A stretch of 64,000 bases of DNA from Aquimarina aquimarini (GCF_900299535.1 NZ_OMKE01000014.1:1-64000); one strand, 5' to 3'; shown: positions 35,569 through 45,233, counted from the first letter of the stretch. Numbers and translations are program-made. The notes: generated by a model from the sequence alone, not told the origin.

Positions 35569-35600
35569 AAACCTCTTCATATATTTGTAGAGGTTTTTTT
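35569..35600 (+). terminator. Terminator after sufD
   Basis: AAACCTCT (35569-35576) pairs with AGAGGTTT (35589-35596) and is followed by a T run. Only eight bases separate it from the next start codon, so that gene either relies on read-through or is expressed from a transcript that begins within the hairpin. Confidence 0.8.
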
Positions 35601-35607
35601 AGTTCCT

Positions 35608-36237
35608 ATGAAGAAAGTAAACAATGCTTATCATTTTATTCTTCTATTGCTATATGCATTCTTTTGTATATTAATGTTTCAAATTACAATACAGTACTTT
35701 CCCATAGATTTTGATGTTGCTTTTTTACGAATCAAGCAACAATACACTCACCTTACTCATTATAAAATTGCATTTTATATTCATGTAACCTTTTCTGTTT
35801 TTTCGCTCTTTGCTGGATTTACACAGTTCTCAAAAAAAATAAGAACACAATTCTCAAAAGTTCACAAGGTAATAGGGTGGATCTATTTGGTATCCGTATT
35901 ATTATTTGCAGCTCCCTCTGGATTAATACTAGGATATTATGCCAATGGTGGATTTTGGTCACAATTAGCATTTTGTATATTAGCGATAGGGTGGTTCTGG
36001 TTTAGTTTACAAGCAGTACGAGCTTTACGACAAAGAAACTATACAAAGCATCAATTTTTTATGATTAGAAGCTTTGCGTTAACAGTATCTGCTATAACTT
36101 TACGGTTATGGAAATATTTGATTGTTCTAATTTTTCAGCCCAGACCAATGGATGTATACCAAATTGTTGCATGGTTAGGATGGGTTTTAAACCTTATAGT
36201 AGCTGAAATTATAATTATAAAGTATCTAAAAAAATGA
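35608..36237 (+). CDS. DUF2306 membrane protein
   Basis: 209 residues with about six transmembrane helices. Conserved-looking features are HKVIGWIYLVSVLL, FGLILGYYANGG-like and KHQFFMIRSFALTVSAITLRLW, which match the DUF2306 membrane family; several positively placed His residues could bind heme or metal. Function unknown. The stop overlaps the start of the next lipoprotein gene (ATGA), so those two are coupled in translation. Confidence 0.75.
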   Translation: MKKVNNAYHFILLLLYAFFCILMFQITIQYFPIDFDVAFLRIKQQYTHLTHYKIAFYIHVTFSVFSLFAGFTQFSKKIRTQFSKVHKVIGWIYLVSVLLFAAPSGLILGYYANGGFWSQLAFCILAIGWFWFSLQAVRALRQRNYTKHQFFMIRSFALTVSAITLRLWKYLIVLIFQPRPMDVYQIVAWLGWVLNLIVAEIIIIKYLKK

Positions 36238-37139
36238 AAAAAATAATTCTACTAATTATTGCTATCACTATTTTTTCTTGTAAAAAAGAAGAAAAAAAAC
36301 ATGAGGTTTTACCAAATAAAGAAGAGATAAATAAGGCAGAAACAGAAACTCCTGATGATGTATCAAAAAAACAAGAGACCGTATCTGATTCTAATTCTAA
36401 TTTACTTGGTTTCTATGTAGGTGCTTTTATTACTTCTAGTTATGAAGATGTGCATAAAAAAAAGGGATCATATCACAATAGAATTAATATCTCTGTAGAT
36501 CGTATACAAAATGATTCATTGTATGGACACTCTGTAGTTGCAGGTAATTCAAGACCATTCAAAGGAAGTTTTGACAAAGCAACACTTTTTGCTAAAGTTA
36601 CAGAACCAGGAGATGATAAATACGATGGTGTTTTTGAGTTTACCCTTTATCCAGAAAAAAATAAAATAAAAGGAGTATGGATTGCCAATAATAACCAATT
36701 GGCAGTACCCAAAAGAAAGTATGATCTTGATAAAAAAGAATTTGAATACAATGCAGGATTAAATTTACATTTTGACGAAGAATATGATTATAACCTGAGC
36801 TTACACAATTCTCAAGATGAAGAAAATGGAGAGTTTGAATCAATTGATCCTTCTATTATATCAAAATTAAACGCTTCTTCTCAAGAACTCACAAATCAAG
36901 ATGTAGAGAACCTCAATAAAGGTGAATTAGAGATATTACGAAATTTAATCTATGCCAGACACGGATATTCTTTTAAAAACAGAAAAATGCGTTATTTCTT
37001 TGACGTTGCAATCGATTGGTATATACCAGTATCTACAGATGTAAGAAAAGAACTAACATCATTAGAAAATAAAAATATTGAACTAATCAAACGTTATGAG
37101 CAACACGCCAAACGTTATTATGACTATTTTGGTAGGTAG
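36234..37139 (+). CDS. YARHG-domain lipoprotein
   Basis: 301 residues with a lipoprotein signal (IILLIIAITIFSC, Cys16) and a charged linker. The C-terminal domain has NLIYARHGYSFKNRKMRYFF, the YARHG signature, an extracellular domain of unknown function that may bind peptidoglycan or act in sensing. The middle resembles a beta-rich domain (LLGFYVGAFITSS). It overlaps the DUF2306 gene by four bases. Confidence 0.8.
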   Translation: MKKIILLIIAITIFSCKKEEKKHEVLPNKEEINKAETETPDDVSKKQETVSDSNSNLLGFYVGAFITSSYEDVHKKKGSYHNRINISVDRIQNDSLYGHSVVAGNSRPFKGSFDKATLFAKVTEPGDDKYDGVFEFTLYPEKNKIKGVWIANNNQLAVPKRKYDLDKKEFEYNAGLNLHFDEEYDYNLSLHNSQDEENGEFESIDPSIISKLNASSQELTNQDVENLNKGELEILRNLIYARHGYSFKNRKMRYFFDVAIDWYIPVSTDVRKELTSLENKNIELIKRYEQHAKRYYDYFGR

Positions 37140-37189
37140 CAAACTATATCTTTTAGACCCCATTTTTTATTAATTATATCAGTGAAAAT

Positions 37190-38341
37190 ATGAGCCGAGA
37201 AGAAAACCTAATTCTATCTTTGACAGGAGAGAATAGCCACAGTGTATACATTCCTGCAGGGCAGGGCAGTTTTTCTATAGGTAGCACAACAATGGCACCA
37301 GATTTATATGATGTGCTCGTAGATCATAATAAGACAATTAATTGGAACGCATTTGATAAATTAAACACACCAGCAGGCTCACATTGGCCGAGATTTTTTT
37401 ATTATTGGGGTAATGATCTTGGATTTATAAAATGGTCAGAAAAACGTTCAATAGAAGATTTTCAATGGACTCCTCTTACAAATGTTTCAGTAGATTTTGA
37501 GAAGGCACAGATTAATAGGCTTACAATTCAATTACAAAAAAGCATAACCGTAACCAATCTGGGAAATATAAATAATCTGAATCTGGTAGGAAACCTTGAT
37601 TTATTTCAATGTAAAAAAGCAAACCTTAATTCAGTTCCTCAAGTGGGGTTTTACCCAGACACTTCAAGAATCAAAAAAACATCATATACATTACCCATTT
37701 TTGAGGCCTTTGAAACAGTAACTTCTGTAGATGTAAAAGTAACTCCGCTAGGACAACCATTCGATTGTAAAAGCTTATTGCAGTTCAAAAACATTACACA
37801 CCTTGCATTGTCAGGAAACCTGACTAACTTAAAAAGCTTGGAAGAATTAAAAAGTTTAGAATCTTTAGCAATACGATATTGTCCTAATATCAGTGATTTT
37901 CCAGAACTCAACAAATGGCCATCATTAGTATCATTTATTGGTTGGAATATTGAAGAGTCTTCAGGTAAATTACTACGAACGGATCTTAGAAAATTATCGA
38001 AACAGCGAGAAATGAAATATGCTTCTATATCCAAATTAAGAAAACCATTCTGGTTTACAGAAGCATATGGCTTGCCATTTTCAGGATGGATAAAAAAGAA
38101 CGAAAGAATTGCTATAAAATCATACAAAACTGCGGTTCAATCAATATCCTCTGCAACATCAGAAAAAGAAGTAAAAACTGCAATTGTGGTATTTATAAAA
38201 TCAATTAACGCTCTATCAGGTATAGAAACCTCAGAAAGAGAAGATGTAGCGTTGGGCATAGAACAACTTATTACTACTTCTCCTATAAAAATCAAACAAG
38301 AAAAAGCATTGCAATGGTTTGATAATACTCGTGATTTTTAA
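37190..38341 (+). CDS. Leucine-rich-repeat-like protein, unknown function
   Basis: 383 residues with no signal peptide. The N-terminal part is beta-rich (SVYIPAGQGSFSIGST) and ends with an aromatic YYWGNDLGFIKW stretch. From about 120 to 260, units such as ITHLALSGNLTNLKSLEEL and LESLAIRYCPNISDFPEL follow a leucine-rich pattern, suggesting a protein-binding solenoid. The C-terminal 110 residues are helical. No named family was recognised. It ends 24 bases from the convergent serine hydrolase. Confidence 0.6.
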   Translation: MSREENLILSLTGENSHSVYIPAGQGSFSIGSTTMAPDLYDVLVDHNKTINWNAFDKLNTPAGSHWPRFFYYWGNDLGFIKWSEKRSIEDFQWTPLTNVSVDFEKAQINRLTIQLQKSITVTNLGNINNLNLVGNLDLFQCKKANLNSVPQVGFYPDTSRIKKTSYTLPIFEAFETVTSVDVKVTPLGQPFDCKSLLQFKNITHLALSGNLTNLKSLEELKSLESLAIRYCPNISDFPELNKWPSLVSFIGWNIEESSGKLLRTDLRKLSKQREMKYASISKLRKPFWFTEAYGLPFSGWIKKNERIAIKSYKTAVQSISSATSEKEVKTAIVVFIKSINALSGIETSEREDVALGIEQLITTSPIKIKQEKALQWFDNTRDF

Positions 38342-38364
38342 GGACTTCTGGTTTTCAAGATGCA

Positions 38365-39717
38365 TTATTTTACAGCACTAACCATGTTTTTAAGAAACGT
38401 ATTAAAATCAACCCCTTTATCCCCTATTAATCCAAAGCGTACAATTACCAAATCTTTTGAAGGAATAATAAACACCCGTTGCCCCTGATATCCATTTGCA
38501 GAAAACATATCTCTAGGTGCGTCGGGATAAAAACTACCTGCATTCAACCAAAAATGTCCTCCATAATCCCCCTCAGAGGTAGGGCTTGGTGTTGTAATAT
38601 AGTCAACCCATTCTTTATCAAAAATCTGATCACCATTCCAATTCCCCTTATGTAGATATAGTACACCAAATTTAGCCCAATCCCTTACCGTTGCCCAAGA
38701 ATATGAGGAACCTACATAATTACCAGCCATATCTGTTTCTATAAGCATAGAATGCATACCAATTTTATCAATAAACTCACGGTATGGATAATCAAGATAC
38801 TCTTGATATGTATCAAACTTACTACGCAAAATGCCTGACAATAAGTTTGAAACACCAGATGAATAGTACCAAAATTCATTAGGTTTATGAATTGCTTTTT
38901 TATTGATTTGAGCCTTTGTCATATCAGCATCTATATATAACATCTTTGTAGCATCACATATAGAACCATAATCCTCTTCCCACTCCAACCCACAATTCAT
39001 TTGCAATAGGTTATTGATTGTTATTTCTTTTCTTGCATCATTTTGCCATTCTTTTACAGGAGCTTTGTCTGCAACAGTAAGAATTCCTTGTTTTTGTAAT
39101 ACACCATACACAGTACTAAAAATACTTTTGGTCATAGACCACCCCAATAATTTAGAATTTTTATCGATCCCATCTGTATATCGTTCTGCAATAATCTGGT
39201 CTTTGTAGAGAACAAGAACTGCCCTTGTTTTTTGTACATCCTCTCCTTTGAGATCAAAAATTGAAGCGACAGTTTTATTTACTTTATCATAATCAATATT
39301 TGTAAAAACAGTGTCTTTTTGATCTAGTTCTCCATAAGGATATGACAATCCAGAAGGTTTTTTAACTCTATTAGGGATCAATACAGGAGTATTCTCATCA
39401 AAACTATCATCAATCAGAAGACTACCCAGCCCTTCTCTATAGATGGCTTTTCTTTTCTTGAGTCCAAAAACAGTAGCCGTAGCCGTTTTCTTTTTATAAT
39501 CTACCGTATCATCAGCCAAATGAACGGGAGCGAAATTATTATCATTATGATCTGTATAGTTTACACCACGCGATGCAATAAAAACAGATGAATTCATATT
39601 TTTTGCAGAATATCCAGCCAATATTGTGAGCTTTGGATAATTGAAAATAATAACAACACAAAGGATTGTGATTAATACTAAAAATAAAAGTCCGAGTTTT
39701 TTTCTGAATCGATTCAT
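38365..39717 (-). CDS. Serine hydrolase of the class C beta-lactamase fold
   Basis: 450 residues with an N-terminal membrane anchor (LLFLVLITILCVVIIF). The active-site S-x-x-K motif is SMTK (Ser194, Lys197), followed by a YSSGVSN segment in the position of the Y-x-N motif. This family includes penicillin-binding-like esterases and D-amino-acid hydrolases, and is rarely a true antibiotic-resistance enzyme. It lies on the strand opposite to the suf genes, between the leucine-rich protein and sufS. Confidence 0.85.
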   Translation of the reverse strand: MNRFRKKLGLLFLVLITILCVVIIFNYPKLTILAGYSAKNMNSSVFIASRGVNYTDHNDNNFAPVHLADDTVDYKKKTATATVFGLKKRKAIYREGLGSLLIDDSFDENTPVLIPNRVKKPSGLSYPYGELDQKDTVFTNIDYDKVNKTVASIFDLKGEDVQKTRAVLVLYKDQIIAERYTDGIDKNSKLLGWSMTKSIFSTVYGVLQKQGILTVADKAPVKEWQNDARKEITINNLLQMNCGLEWEEDYGSICDATKMLYIDADMTKAQINKKAIHKPNEFWYYSSGVSNLLSGILRSKFDTYQEYLDYPYREFIDKIGMHSMLIETDMAGNYVGSSYSWATVRDWAKFGVLYLHKGNWNGDQIFDKEWVDYITTPSPTSEGDYGGHFWLNAGSFYPDAPRDMFSANGYQGQRVFIIPSKDLVIVRFGLIGDKGVDFNTFLKNMVSAVK

Positions 39718-39794
39718 AAGAAAAAGGATTAAATCGTTTTAAAAATAAACAATCCTCATAGAAATACTTATTACTTTTGCAAAAAGAAATTGAT

Positions 39795-41009
39795 ATGCTA
39801 GATGTATTGAAAATCAGAGAAGATTTTCCTATTCTCAAAAGAACGGTAAACGGACAACCTTTGGTATACTTTGATAATGCGGCCACATCTCAAACACCAC
39901 AAATAGTCATAGATGCAATTGTAGATTATTATAGTAATTACAATGCAAATATTCATCGAGGTGTACACACCCTCTCACAAGAAGCAACAGATGCCTATGA
40001 GGTTGCCCGCAAAAAAGTGCAACAACACTTTAATGCAAAGCATACTCATGAGATCATTCTTACTGCGGGTACAACACATAGTATCAATATAATTGCTACT
40101 GGTTTTACCGATCTTCTTACTGCAGGAGACGAAATTATTGTTTCGGCCCTAGAACATCATTCTAATATAGTTCCTTGGCAGATGTTATGTGAACGAACAG
40201 GTGCCATACTCAAGGTAATCCCTATGAATAAAGAAGGGGAATTATTGATAGATGTATACGATCAATTGCTTTCTGATAAAACAAAACTTGTATTTACCAA
40301 TCATATTTCTAATGCATTGGGTACAATAAACCCCATCGAAGAAATTATCAAAAAAGCACACCGTGTAGGTGCTGCGGTATTAATAGATGGAGCACAAGCT
40401 TGCCCGCATATCAAACCTGATGTTCAGGCTTTGGATGTAGATTTTTATGTAGCTTCTGCGCATAAGTTATGTGGCCCAACAGGAGTAGGTGTATTATACG
40501 GAAAAGAAGAATGGCTACACAAAATCCCTCCGTATCAAGGAGGAGGAGAGATGATAGAGCAGGTAACTTTTGAGAAAACTACCTATGCTGGATTGCCACA
40601 TAAGTTTGAAGCGGGTACACCTAATATTTGTGGGGGTATTGCTTTTGGAGTAGCGCTAGATTATATGAATACCATAGGCTTTGATGCTATTGCAAGCTAT
40701 GAAGAGGAGTTGTTAGCCTACGGCACACAAAAATTATTAGAAATCGAAGGATTGAGAATCTACGGTACTTCCAAGAATAAGACCTCAGTAATTTCTTTTA
40801 ATCTAGATAACATTCACCCTTATGATGTAGGAACAATTGTAGATAAGTTAGGAGTTGCGGTAAGAACAGGACATCACTGTGCACAACCTATTATGGATTT
40901 CTATAAAATTCCAGGAACCATACGAGCCTCCTTTTCATTTTATAATACCAAAGAAGAAATCGATGTACTGGTAAATGCTGTAAAAAAAGCACAAATGATG
41001 TTGAGCTAA
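39795..41009 (+). CDS. sufS: Cysteine desulfurase SufS
   Basis: 404 residues from the ATG at 39795. A TTG at 39777 is in frame but overlaps a likely -7 box (TACTTTTG, 39772-39779), so the ATG is favoured. The PLP-binding lysine is Lys224 in SAHKLCGPTG and the persulfide cysteine is Cys362 in RTGHHCAQP. It takes sulfur from cysteine and hands it to SufE, whose gene follows. Family-standard length. Confidence 0.95.
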   Translation: MLDVLKIREDFPILKRTVNGQPLVYFDNAATSQTPQIVIDAIVDYYSNYNANIHRGVHTLSQEATDAYEVARKKVQQHFNAKHTHEIILTAGTTHSINIIATGFTDLLTAGDEIIVSALEHHSNIVPWQMLCERTGAILKVIPMNKEGELLIDVYDQLLSDKTKLVFTNHISNALGTINPIEEIIKKAHRVGAAVLIDGAQACPHIKPDVQALDVDFYVASAHKLCGPTGVGVLYGKEEWLHKIPPYQGGGEMIEQVTFEKTTYAGLPHKFEAGTPNICGGIAFGVALDYMNTIGFDAIASYEEELLAYGTQKLLEIEGLRIYGTSKNKTSVISFNLDNIHPYDVGTIVDKLGVAVRTGHHCAQPIMDFYKIPGTIRASFSFYNTKEEIDVLVNAVKKAQMMLS

Positions 41010-41068
41010 TATAACATAACAAGAAATATAACTATTAGTTAATACTATACTATCATTATCAGAAAGTA

Positions 41069-41099
41069 TTGAATAGCAACAATTCTTATCGTACTTTTG
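41069..41099 (+). promoter_or_regulatory. Promoter of the sufE operon
   Basis: TTG (41069-41071) and TACTTTTG (41092-41099) are spaced by 20 bases. sufE begins 17 bases after the -7 box, so the sufE-sufT-thioesterase genes likely have their own transcript. Confidence 0.6.
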
Positions 41100-41116
41100 C
41101 TAAAAATTTGTAAGCA

Positions 41117-41539
41117 ATGACAATACAAGAAATTCAAGAAGAGATTGTTGATGAGTTTAGCATGTTTGATGATTGGATGCAACGCTATGAGTATATGATT
41201 GAATTGGGTAAATCATTACCTCTTATTGAAGAAAAGTATAAAATAGACACTAATATTATAAAAGGCTGTCAGAGTAAAGTATGGGTGCATGCCGATATGA
41301 AAGATAATAAAATAGAATTCACGGCAGACAGTGATGCTATTATTACCAAAGGGATTATTGCTATATTGATTCGTGTATTTTCTGAGCAGCATCCAGCTGA
41401 TATTATTAAAGCAAATACCGATTTTATAGATGAAATAGGCCTGAAAGAGCATTTATCGCCTACTCGAGCAAATGGCTTAGTAAGTATGATTAAGCAATTA
41501 AAAATGTATGCTATTGCCTACCAAACTCAATTAGATTAA
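41117..41539 (+). CDS. sufE: Sulfur acceptor SufE
   Basis: 140 residues. The sulfur-accepting Cys51 sits in the characteristic IKGCQSKVWV motif. SufE collects the persulfide from SufS and transfers it to SufB. The N-terminal segment EEFSMFDDWMQRYEYMIELGK-like region is typical. It follows sufS after a 107-base gap and starts a separate transcript. Confidence 0.93.
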   Translation: MTIQEIQEEIVDEFSMFDDWMQRYEYMIELGKSLPLIEEKYKIDTNIIKGCQSKVWVHADMKDNKIEFTADSDAIITKGIIAILIRVFSEQHPADIIKANTDFIDEIGLKEHLSPTRANGLVSMIKQLKMYAIAYQTQLD

Positions 41540-41592
41540 ATCTGTTTTTTGGTAAGTATAGTTTATCTAAAAGAAAAATTAAAATAAAAAAA

Positions 41593-41919
41593 ATGAGTGA
41601 AGAAGCTATAGACACAGATGATCTGGGAGAAAAAATTGTACGCGTATTAAAAACAATATATGATCCAGAAATTCCCGTTGATATATATGAGTTAGGGTTG
41701 ATATATGATGTATTTGTTAATGAGGAGTATGATGTAAAAATTCTGATGACACTTACCTCTCCCAACTGCCCTGTAGCAGAGTCACTACCAGAAGAAATAC
41801 GAGAAAAAGTAAAATCTCTTGATGAAGTAAATGATGTAGAGATGGAACTTACCTTTGATCCACCGTGGTCACAAGATTTAATGAGTGAAGAAGCAAAATT
41901 AGAATTAGGAATGCTTTAA
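41593..41919 (+). CDS. sufT: SufT-like DUF59 (MIP18) iron-sulfur assembly protein
   Basis: 108 residues. The DUF59/MIP18 core is visible as YDPEIPVDIYELGLIYDV and MTLTSPNCPVAESLP with Cys59, and it ends in the PPWSQDLMSEEAKLELG motif. This family helps cluster maturation or delivery and often sits in suf operons, as here behind sufE. The gene symbol follows the family's usual name in such operons. Confidence 0.88.
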   Translation: MSEEAIDTDDLGEKIVRVLKTIYDPEIPVDIYELGLIYDVFVNEEYDVKILMTLTSPNCPVAESLPEEIREKVKSLDEVNDVEMELTFDPPWSQDLMSEEAKLELGML

Positions 41920-41974
41920 TCCATCTTATAGGCTTACGCAAGATTGTCTTTGGTATGTATTATTAAACATAAAA

Positions 41975-42412
41975 ATGAATCAAGAACATTATACCAAATT
42001 AGAAAAAATGTATCTACAAGCAAATATTAATACTGCATTGTATGATACTACAACAATTAAAATTTCTGAAGGTCTGGCACAAATAAATATGGAAATTTCT
42101 GAAAAATATTTCCACGCATTAGGAGCTATACATGGTTCTGTCTATTTTAAACTATTGGATGATGCCGCTTTTTTTGCGGTGAATTCTATTATAAAGGATG
42201 CTTTTGTACTTACGACCTCGTTTAATATTCATCTGATTAGACCAGCTCACAAAGGAATTATTTCATCTGTAGGAAAAATAAAATCCAAATCCAGAAACCT
42301 TTTTGTAGCAGAAGCAACTATGTATAATGAGGATGGAAAAGAAATTGCATTTGGTACAGGTAATTTTGCAAAGAGCAATATCAACCTATCAGAAAAAATA
42401 GGATATAAATAA
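41975..42412 (+). CDS. PaaI-like hotdog-fold thioesterase
   Basis: 145 residues, single hotdog domain. GAIHGSVYFKLLDDAAFFAVNS is the family's central helix with a conserved Gly/Asp, followed by TTSFNIHLIRPAHKG. Such enzymes hydrolyse acyl-CoA thioesters. The substrate is not clear. It lies within the suf/DUF2480 operon. Confidence 0.82.
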   Translation: MNQEHYTKLEKMYLQANINTALYDTTTIKISEGLAQINMEISEKYFHALGAIHGSVYFKLLDDAAFFAVNSIIKDAFVLTTSFNIHLIRPAHKGIISSVGKIKSKSRNLFVAEATMYNEDGKEIAFGTGNFAKSNINLSEKIGYK

Positions 42413-42441
42413 TATCTGTATAAAGAAAAAAAGATAACATC

Positions 42442-42951
42442 ATGGCTGATGAGATTGTAAATAGAGTTGCAAATAATACGAAACTGATAACTTTTGATCT
42501 AGAAGATTATTACCCAAAAGGAAACCGTATTCTCTTTGATATCAAAGACTGGCTTTTTGAGGGGTTGGTGCTACGTGAAAAAGATTTTAGAGCACATGTA
42601 GCAGATCATGATTGGAATCAATATCAAGATACTTATGTAGCCTTATATTGCTCTACAGATGCAATTATACCAGGATGGGCATATCTTTTATTGACCAGCT
42701 CATTATTTCCTTTTGCAAAAAAAACAGTTGTAGGTACACTAGATAACTTAGAAACTATGATATACTCAGAAATCATACGCGTTCTTGATGTTTCTGAGTA
42801 TCAGGATAAATTTATTATTATAAAAGGGTGTACTAACAAACCCGTTCCTCAAGGAGCATATATAGACCTGATCCAAAAGCTACAACCCGTGGCCAAAAGT
42901 ATTATGTATGGTGAGGCCTGCTCTTCTGTTCCACTATACAAAAGAAAATAA
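42442..42951 (+). CDS. DUF2480 family protein
   Basis: 169 residues. The sequence matches the DUF2480 family that accompanies suf genes in Flavobacteriia, with DLEDYYPKGNRILFDIKDWL near the start, DHDWNQYQDTYVALYCSTDAI, and a Cys-containing end (GCTNKPVPQGAY). A role linked to Fe-S assembly is inferred from conserved neighbourhood only. It has no signal peptide. Confidence 0.82.
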   Translation: MADEIVNRVANNTKLITFDLEDYYPKGNRILFDIKDWLFEGLVLREKDFRAHVADHDWNQYQDTYVALYCSTDAIIPGWAYLLLTSSLFPFAKKTVVGTLDNLETMIYSEIIRVLDVSEYQDKFIIIKGCTNKPVPQGAYIDLIQKLQPVAKSIMYGEACSSVPLYKRK

Positions 42952-43034
42952 TTCGTTTTGTCTATTAATATTGTCTTTTATCGAAAAATGCTAGCCTCTT
43001 AGCACACTTTTAGAATAAAAAACGTTTCTTAAAA

Positions 43035-43042
43035 TATATTTG
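43035..43042 (+). promoter_or_regulatory. Candidate -7 box for the DUF3078 gene
   Basis: TATATTTG fits TAnnTTTG and lies 95 bases before the start codon. No clear TTG partner was seen. Confidence 0.35.
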
Positions 43043-43137
43043 CCAACGTAAAAAATTACACTGGTTGTTGATATCAGTTAACAAATTATCTAACTTTTAA
43101 AAATGGCCGAATTAATTCGCCTAAAACTATCTATCAA

Positions 43138-44085
43138 ATGAAAAAAACATTGCTAACAGTAGTGCTACTACTTGGTTCTACAATCCTATTTGCACAAGAA
43201 GAAGCAAAAGAAGAAGCTCCAAAAGAAGGATGGACAAGAGGGGGAAATATTAGTTTCTTATTCAATCAATCTGCATTTAATGCCGATTGGCTTGGGGGAG
43301 GAACCTCTAATATCGCAGGAAACCTATCTCTATCTTATGATATGAACTATCGCAAAGGTGATATTACTTGGGATAATAAAATCCTTGCGGATTATGGTCT
43401 TACAAAACTTAAAGACCAAGAGTTTACTCGTAAAACTAATGACCGTTTTGAGTTTAACTCTCTGGTAGGTAAACAGATCAAAGAATCACTATGGTATTAC
43501 TCTTTCTTCCTAAATTTTAGAACACAGTTTGACAAAGGGTACGAATTTGGTGAAGAAGAGATTATTGACCAAAATACTGGGAATGTTACAGGTACAAGAG
43601 AAATAAGAACAGAAAGAACACATATCTTTTCTCCTGCATATCTACAGTTTGGACCAGGTATGTTATGGAAAAAAAGTGACAACCTAAAAGTAAATATAGC
43701 CCCTGCAACAGCAAGATTTATTTTTGTAGATGGAGATTTTACAGAAAGAAATACGCAAGCTGAAATTGATGAGTTTAATACTGCTGGTGGTTACTTTGGA
43801 GTAGAAGCTAATGAAACTTCTCGTTTTGAATTTGGTGCAGCGCTTAGCGGATATGCAAAATTTGATATCATGAAAAATGTATCAATGGAAAACATTTTGA
43901 ACCTATACTCTAATTATCTAGAGGATCCTCAAAATGTAGATATCGATTATACTGCAAATATTGTGATGACAATCAATAAGTATTTGTCTACAAACTTTAC
44001 GTTTCAAGCAATTTATGATGACAATGCAACTGGAGCTTTTCAGATCAGAGAAGTATTTGGACTTGGTGTCAACTACGGATTCTAA
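43138..44085 (+). CDS. DUF3078 outer-membrane-like protein
   Basis: 315 residues with a clear signal peptide (TVVLLLGSTILFAQ). The body shows many amphipathic beta strands (GNLSLSYDMNY, YGLTKLKDQE) and ends in an aromatic residue, as outer-membrane barrels do. The opening GWTRGGNISFLFNQSAFNADW is the DUF3078 signature. It follows DUF2480 in many Flavobacteriia; function unknown. Confidence 0.85.
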   Translation: MKKTLLTVVLLLGSTILFAQEEAKEEAPKEGWTRGGNISFLFNQSAFNADWLGGGTSNIAGNLSLSYDMNYRKGDITWDNKILADYGLTKLKDQEFTRKTNDRFEFNSLVGKQIKESLWYYSFFLNFRTQFDKGYEFGEEEIIDQNTGNVTGTREIRTERTHIFSPAYLQFGPGMLWKKSDNLKVNIAPATARFIFVDGDFTERNTQAEIDEFNTAGGYFGVEANETSRFEFGAALSGYAKFDIMKNVSMENILNLYSNYLEDPQNVDIDYTANIVMTINKYLSTNFTFQAIYDDNATGAFQIREVFGLGVNYGF

Positions 44086-44106
44086 TAAAAAGAGAAGATA
44101 TAATAT

Positions 44107-44142
44107 AAAAAGCACCTTATGGTAAACATAAGGTGCTTTTTT
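44107..44142 (+). terminator. Rho-independent terminator
   Basis: AAAAGCACCTTATG (44107-44120 region) pairs with CATAAGGTGCTTTT around a GTAAA loop and runs into T residues. It closes the DUF3078 transcript. Confidence 0.92.
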
Positions 44143-44784
44143 GCATCAAACCTTTGGCAAATAAACTCTGATTTTCTACATAAAATCATCCTTAATTTCT
44201 TAATCTTGATTATATGGCTCAAAACCTATCAATTAAACCATACTTGTTGATGTAAAAATTAATAATCAGAGTACCAAAGGCGAAACAACTAACTAACTAA
44301 TTAAAAGATAAACTATATACATTGGTATCATATATAGTATTTTTCATACGTTATAATTATTACTTATTTATAGTATCCATATCATTTTTTATTGAGACTT
44401 AAAGCAAATCACAAATTCAAAAACATAAGATAACACTCAAAAACAGTTACCAATAATTAATTGTATGCTACATAATTCGAGATCAAAGTTAATACCTCTT
44501 TTCTATTTATTTATACCTGTTTTCAGGGGTTTATTCATTTATTTTTAGAATTATAAAACTGTATGTGATAACAAGAAGAACTATAATATCCCTTGTAAGT
44601 AGATATCATGTCATCAAATTCATAGGTAATAAAAACTAGTATTCAACTAGTTTGTTTTTGTAAAACACTGGAAAACATTTTTTTTTGAAGTCGAATCACA
44701 GTACATAAAATAATAAGGTAATGCAATGAATATTGAAGTGTTAAGTGTAAAACTATGAAAAGAGAAAAGGACAGAACTCTTACT
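44143..44784. other. Intergenic region, nothing recognised
   Basis: About 640 bases after the DUF3078 terminator up to the VOC gene on the other strand. The DNA is AT-rich with no clear open frame, repeat or RNA structure. Confidence 0.5.
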
Positions 44785-45168
44785 CTAATTTAATGTAGCA
44801 ATCCACCATGTATTTCCATATGGGTCTAGAAAACCAGCTTCTCTGGCTCCGTAATCTTCTTCCATAGGTTCCATAAGAGATTTGGCTCCAGCATTTATTG
44901 CTTCATAATAGGTTTGGTCTGTATCTTTTACATACACATACATAGATCCTGGATGTGCTGGGTAATGTTGTGATGCCTCGGTAAGAAGAATAGTAGTATC
45001 CCCAATTTTAATTTCTGAATGCTGTATTCGGTGATTAGCATCTAAGCGACGTAGCATTTCTTGGGCCTGAAATATTTTTCGAATAAAATCTATAAAATCT
45101 TCAGCTTTTTCAACAACTAAATAAGGCATGGCTTGTTGATGACCCGCCATAATTTTCATTCTATGCAT
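44785..45168 (-). CDS. VOC superfamily (glyoxalase/PhnB-like) protein
   Basis: 127 residues, single VOC domain. Key parts are AMPYLVVEKAEDFIDFIRKIF, SMYVYVKDTDQTY and the FLDPYGNTWWIAT end with a typical metal-site region. Several ATG codons crowd the start (45168, 45159, 45150), so the first residues are uncertain. The family binds metals and catalyses isomerase, dioxygenase or resistance reactions; which applies here is unknown. Confidence 0.82.
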   Translation of the reverse strand: MHRMKIMAGHQQAMPYLVVEKAEDFIDFIRKIFQAQEMLRRLDANHRIQHSEIKIGDTTILLTEASQHYPAHPGSMYVYVKDTDQTYYEAINAGAKSLMEPMEEDYGAREAGFLDPYGNTWWIATLN

Positions 45169-45233
45169 ATTATAAAAAAGGAGTTTTTTTAGTATTCAAC
45201 GAAAAAAGAGAAGGAAATATTCTATCGGTATAT

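Noticed and set aside
38365..39717. True beta-lactam resistance gene
   Set aside because: It has the class C fold motifs but its N-terminal anchor and long insert fit a general serine hydrolase; resistance is not supported.
39777..39794. Earlier TTG start for sufS
   Set aside because: It overlaps a likely -7 box and adds six atypical residues; the ATG at 39795 fits the family length.
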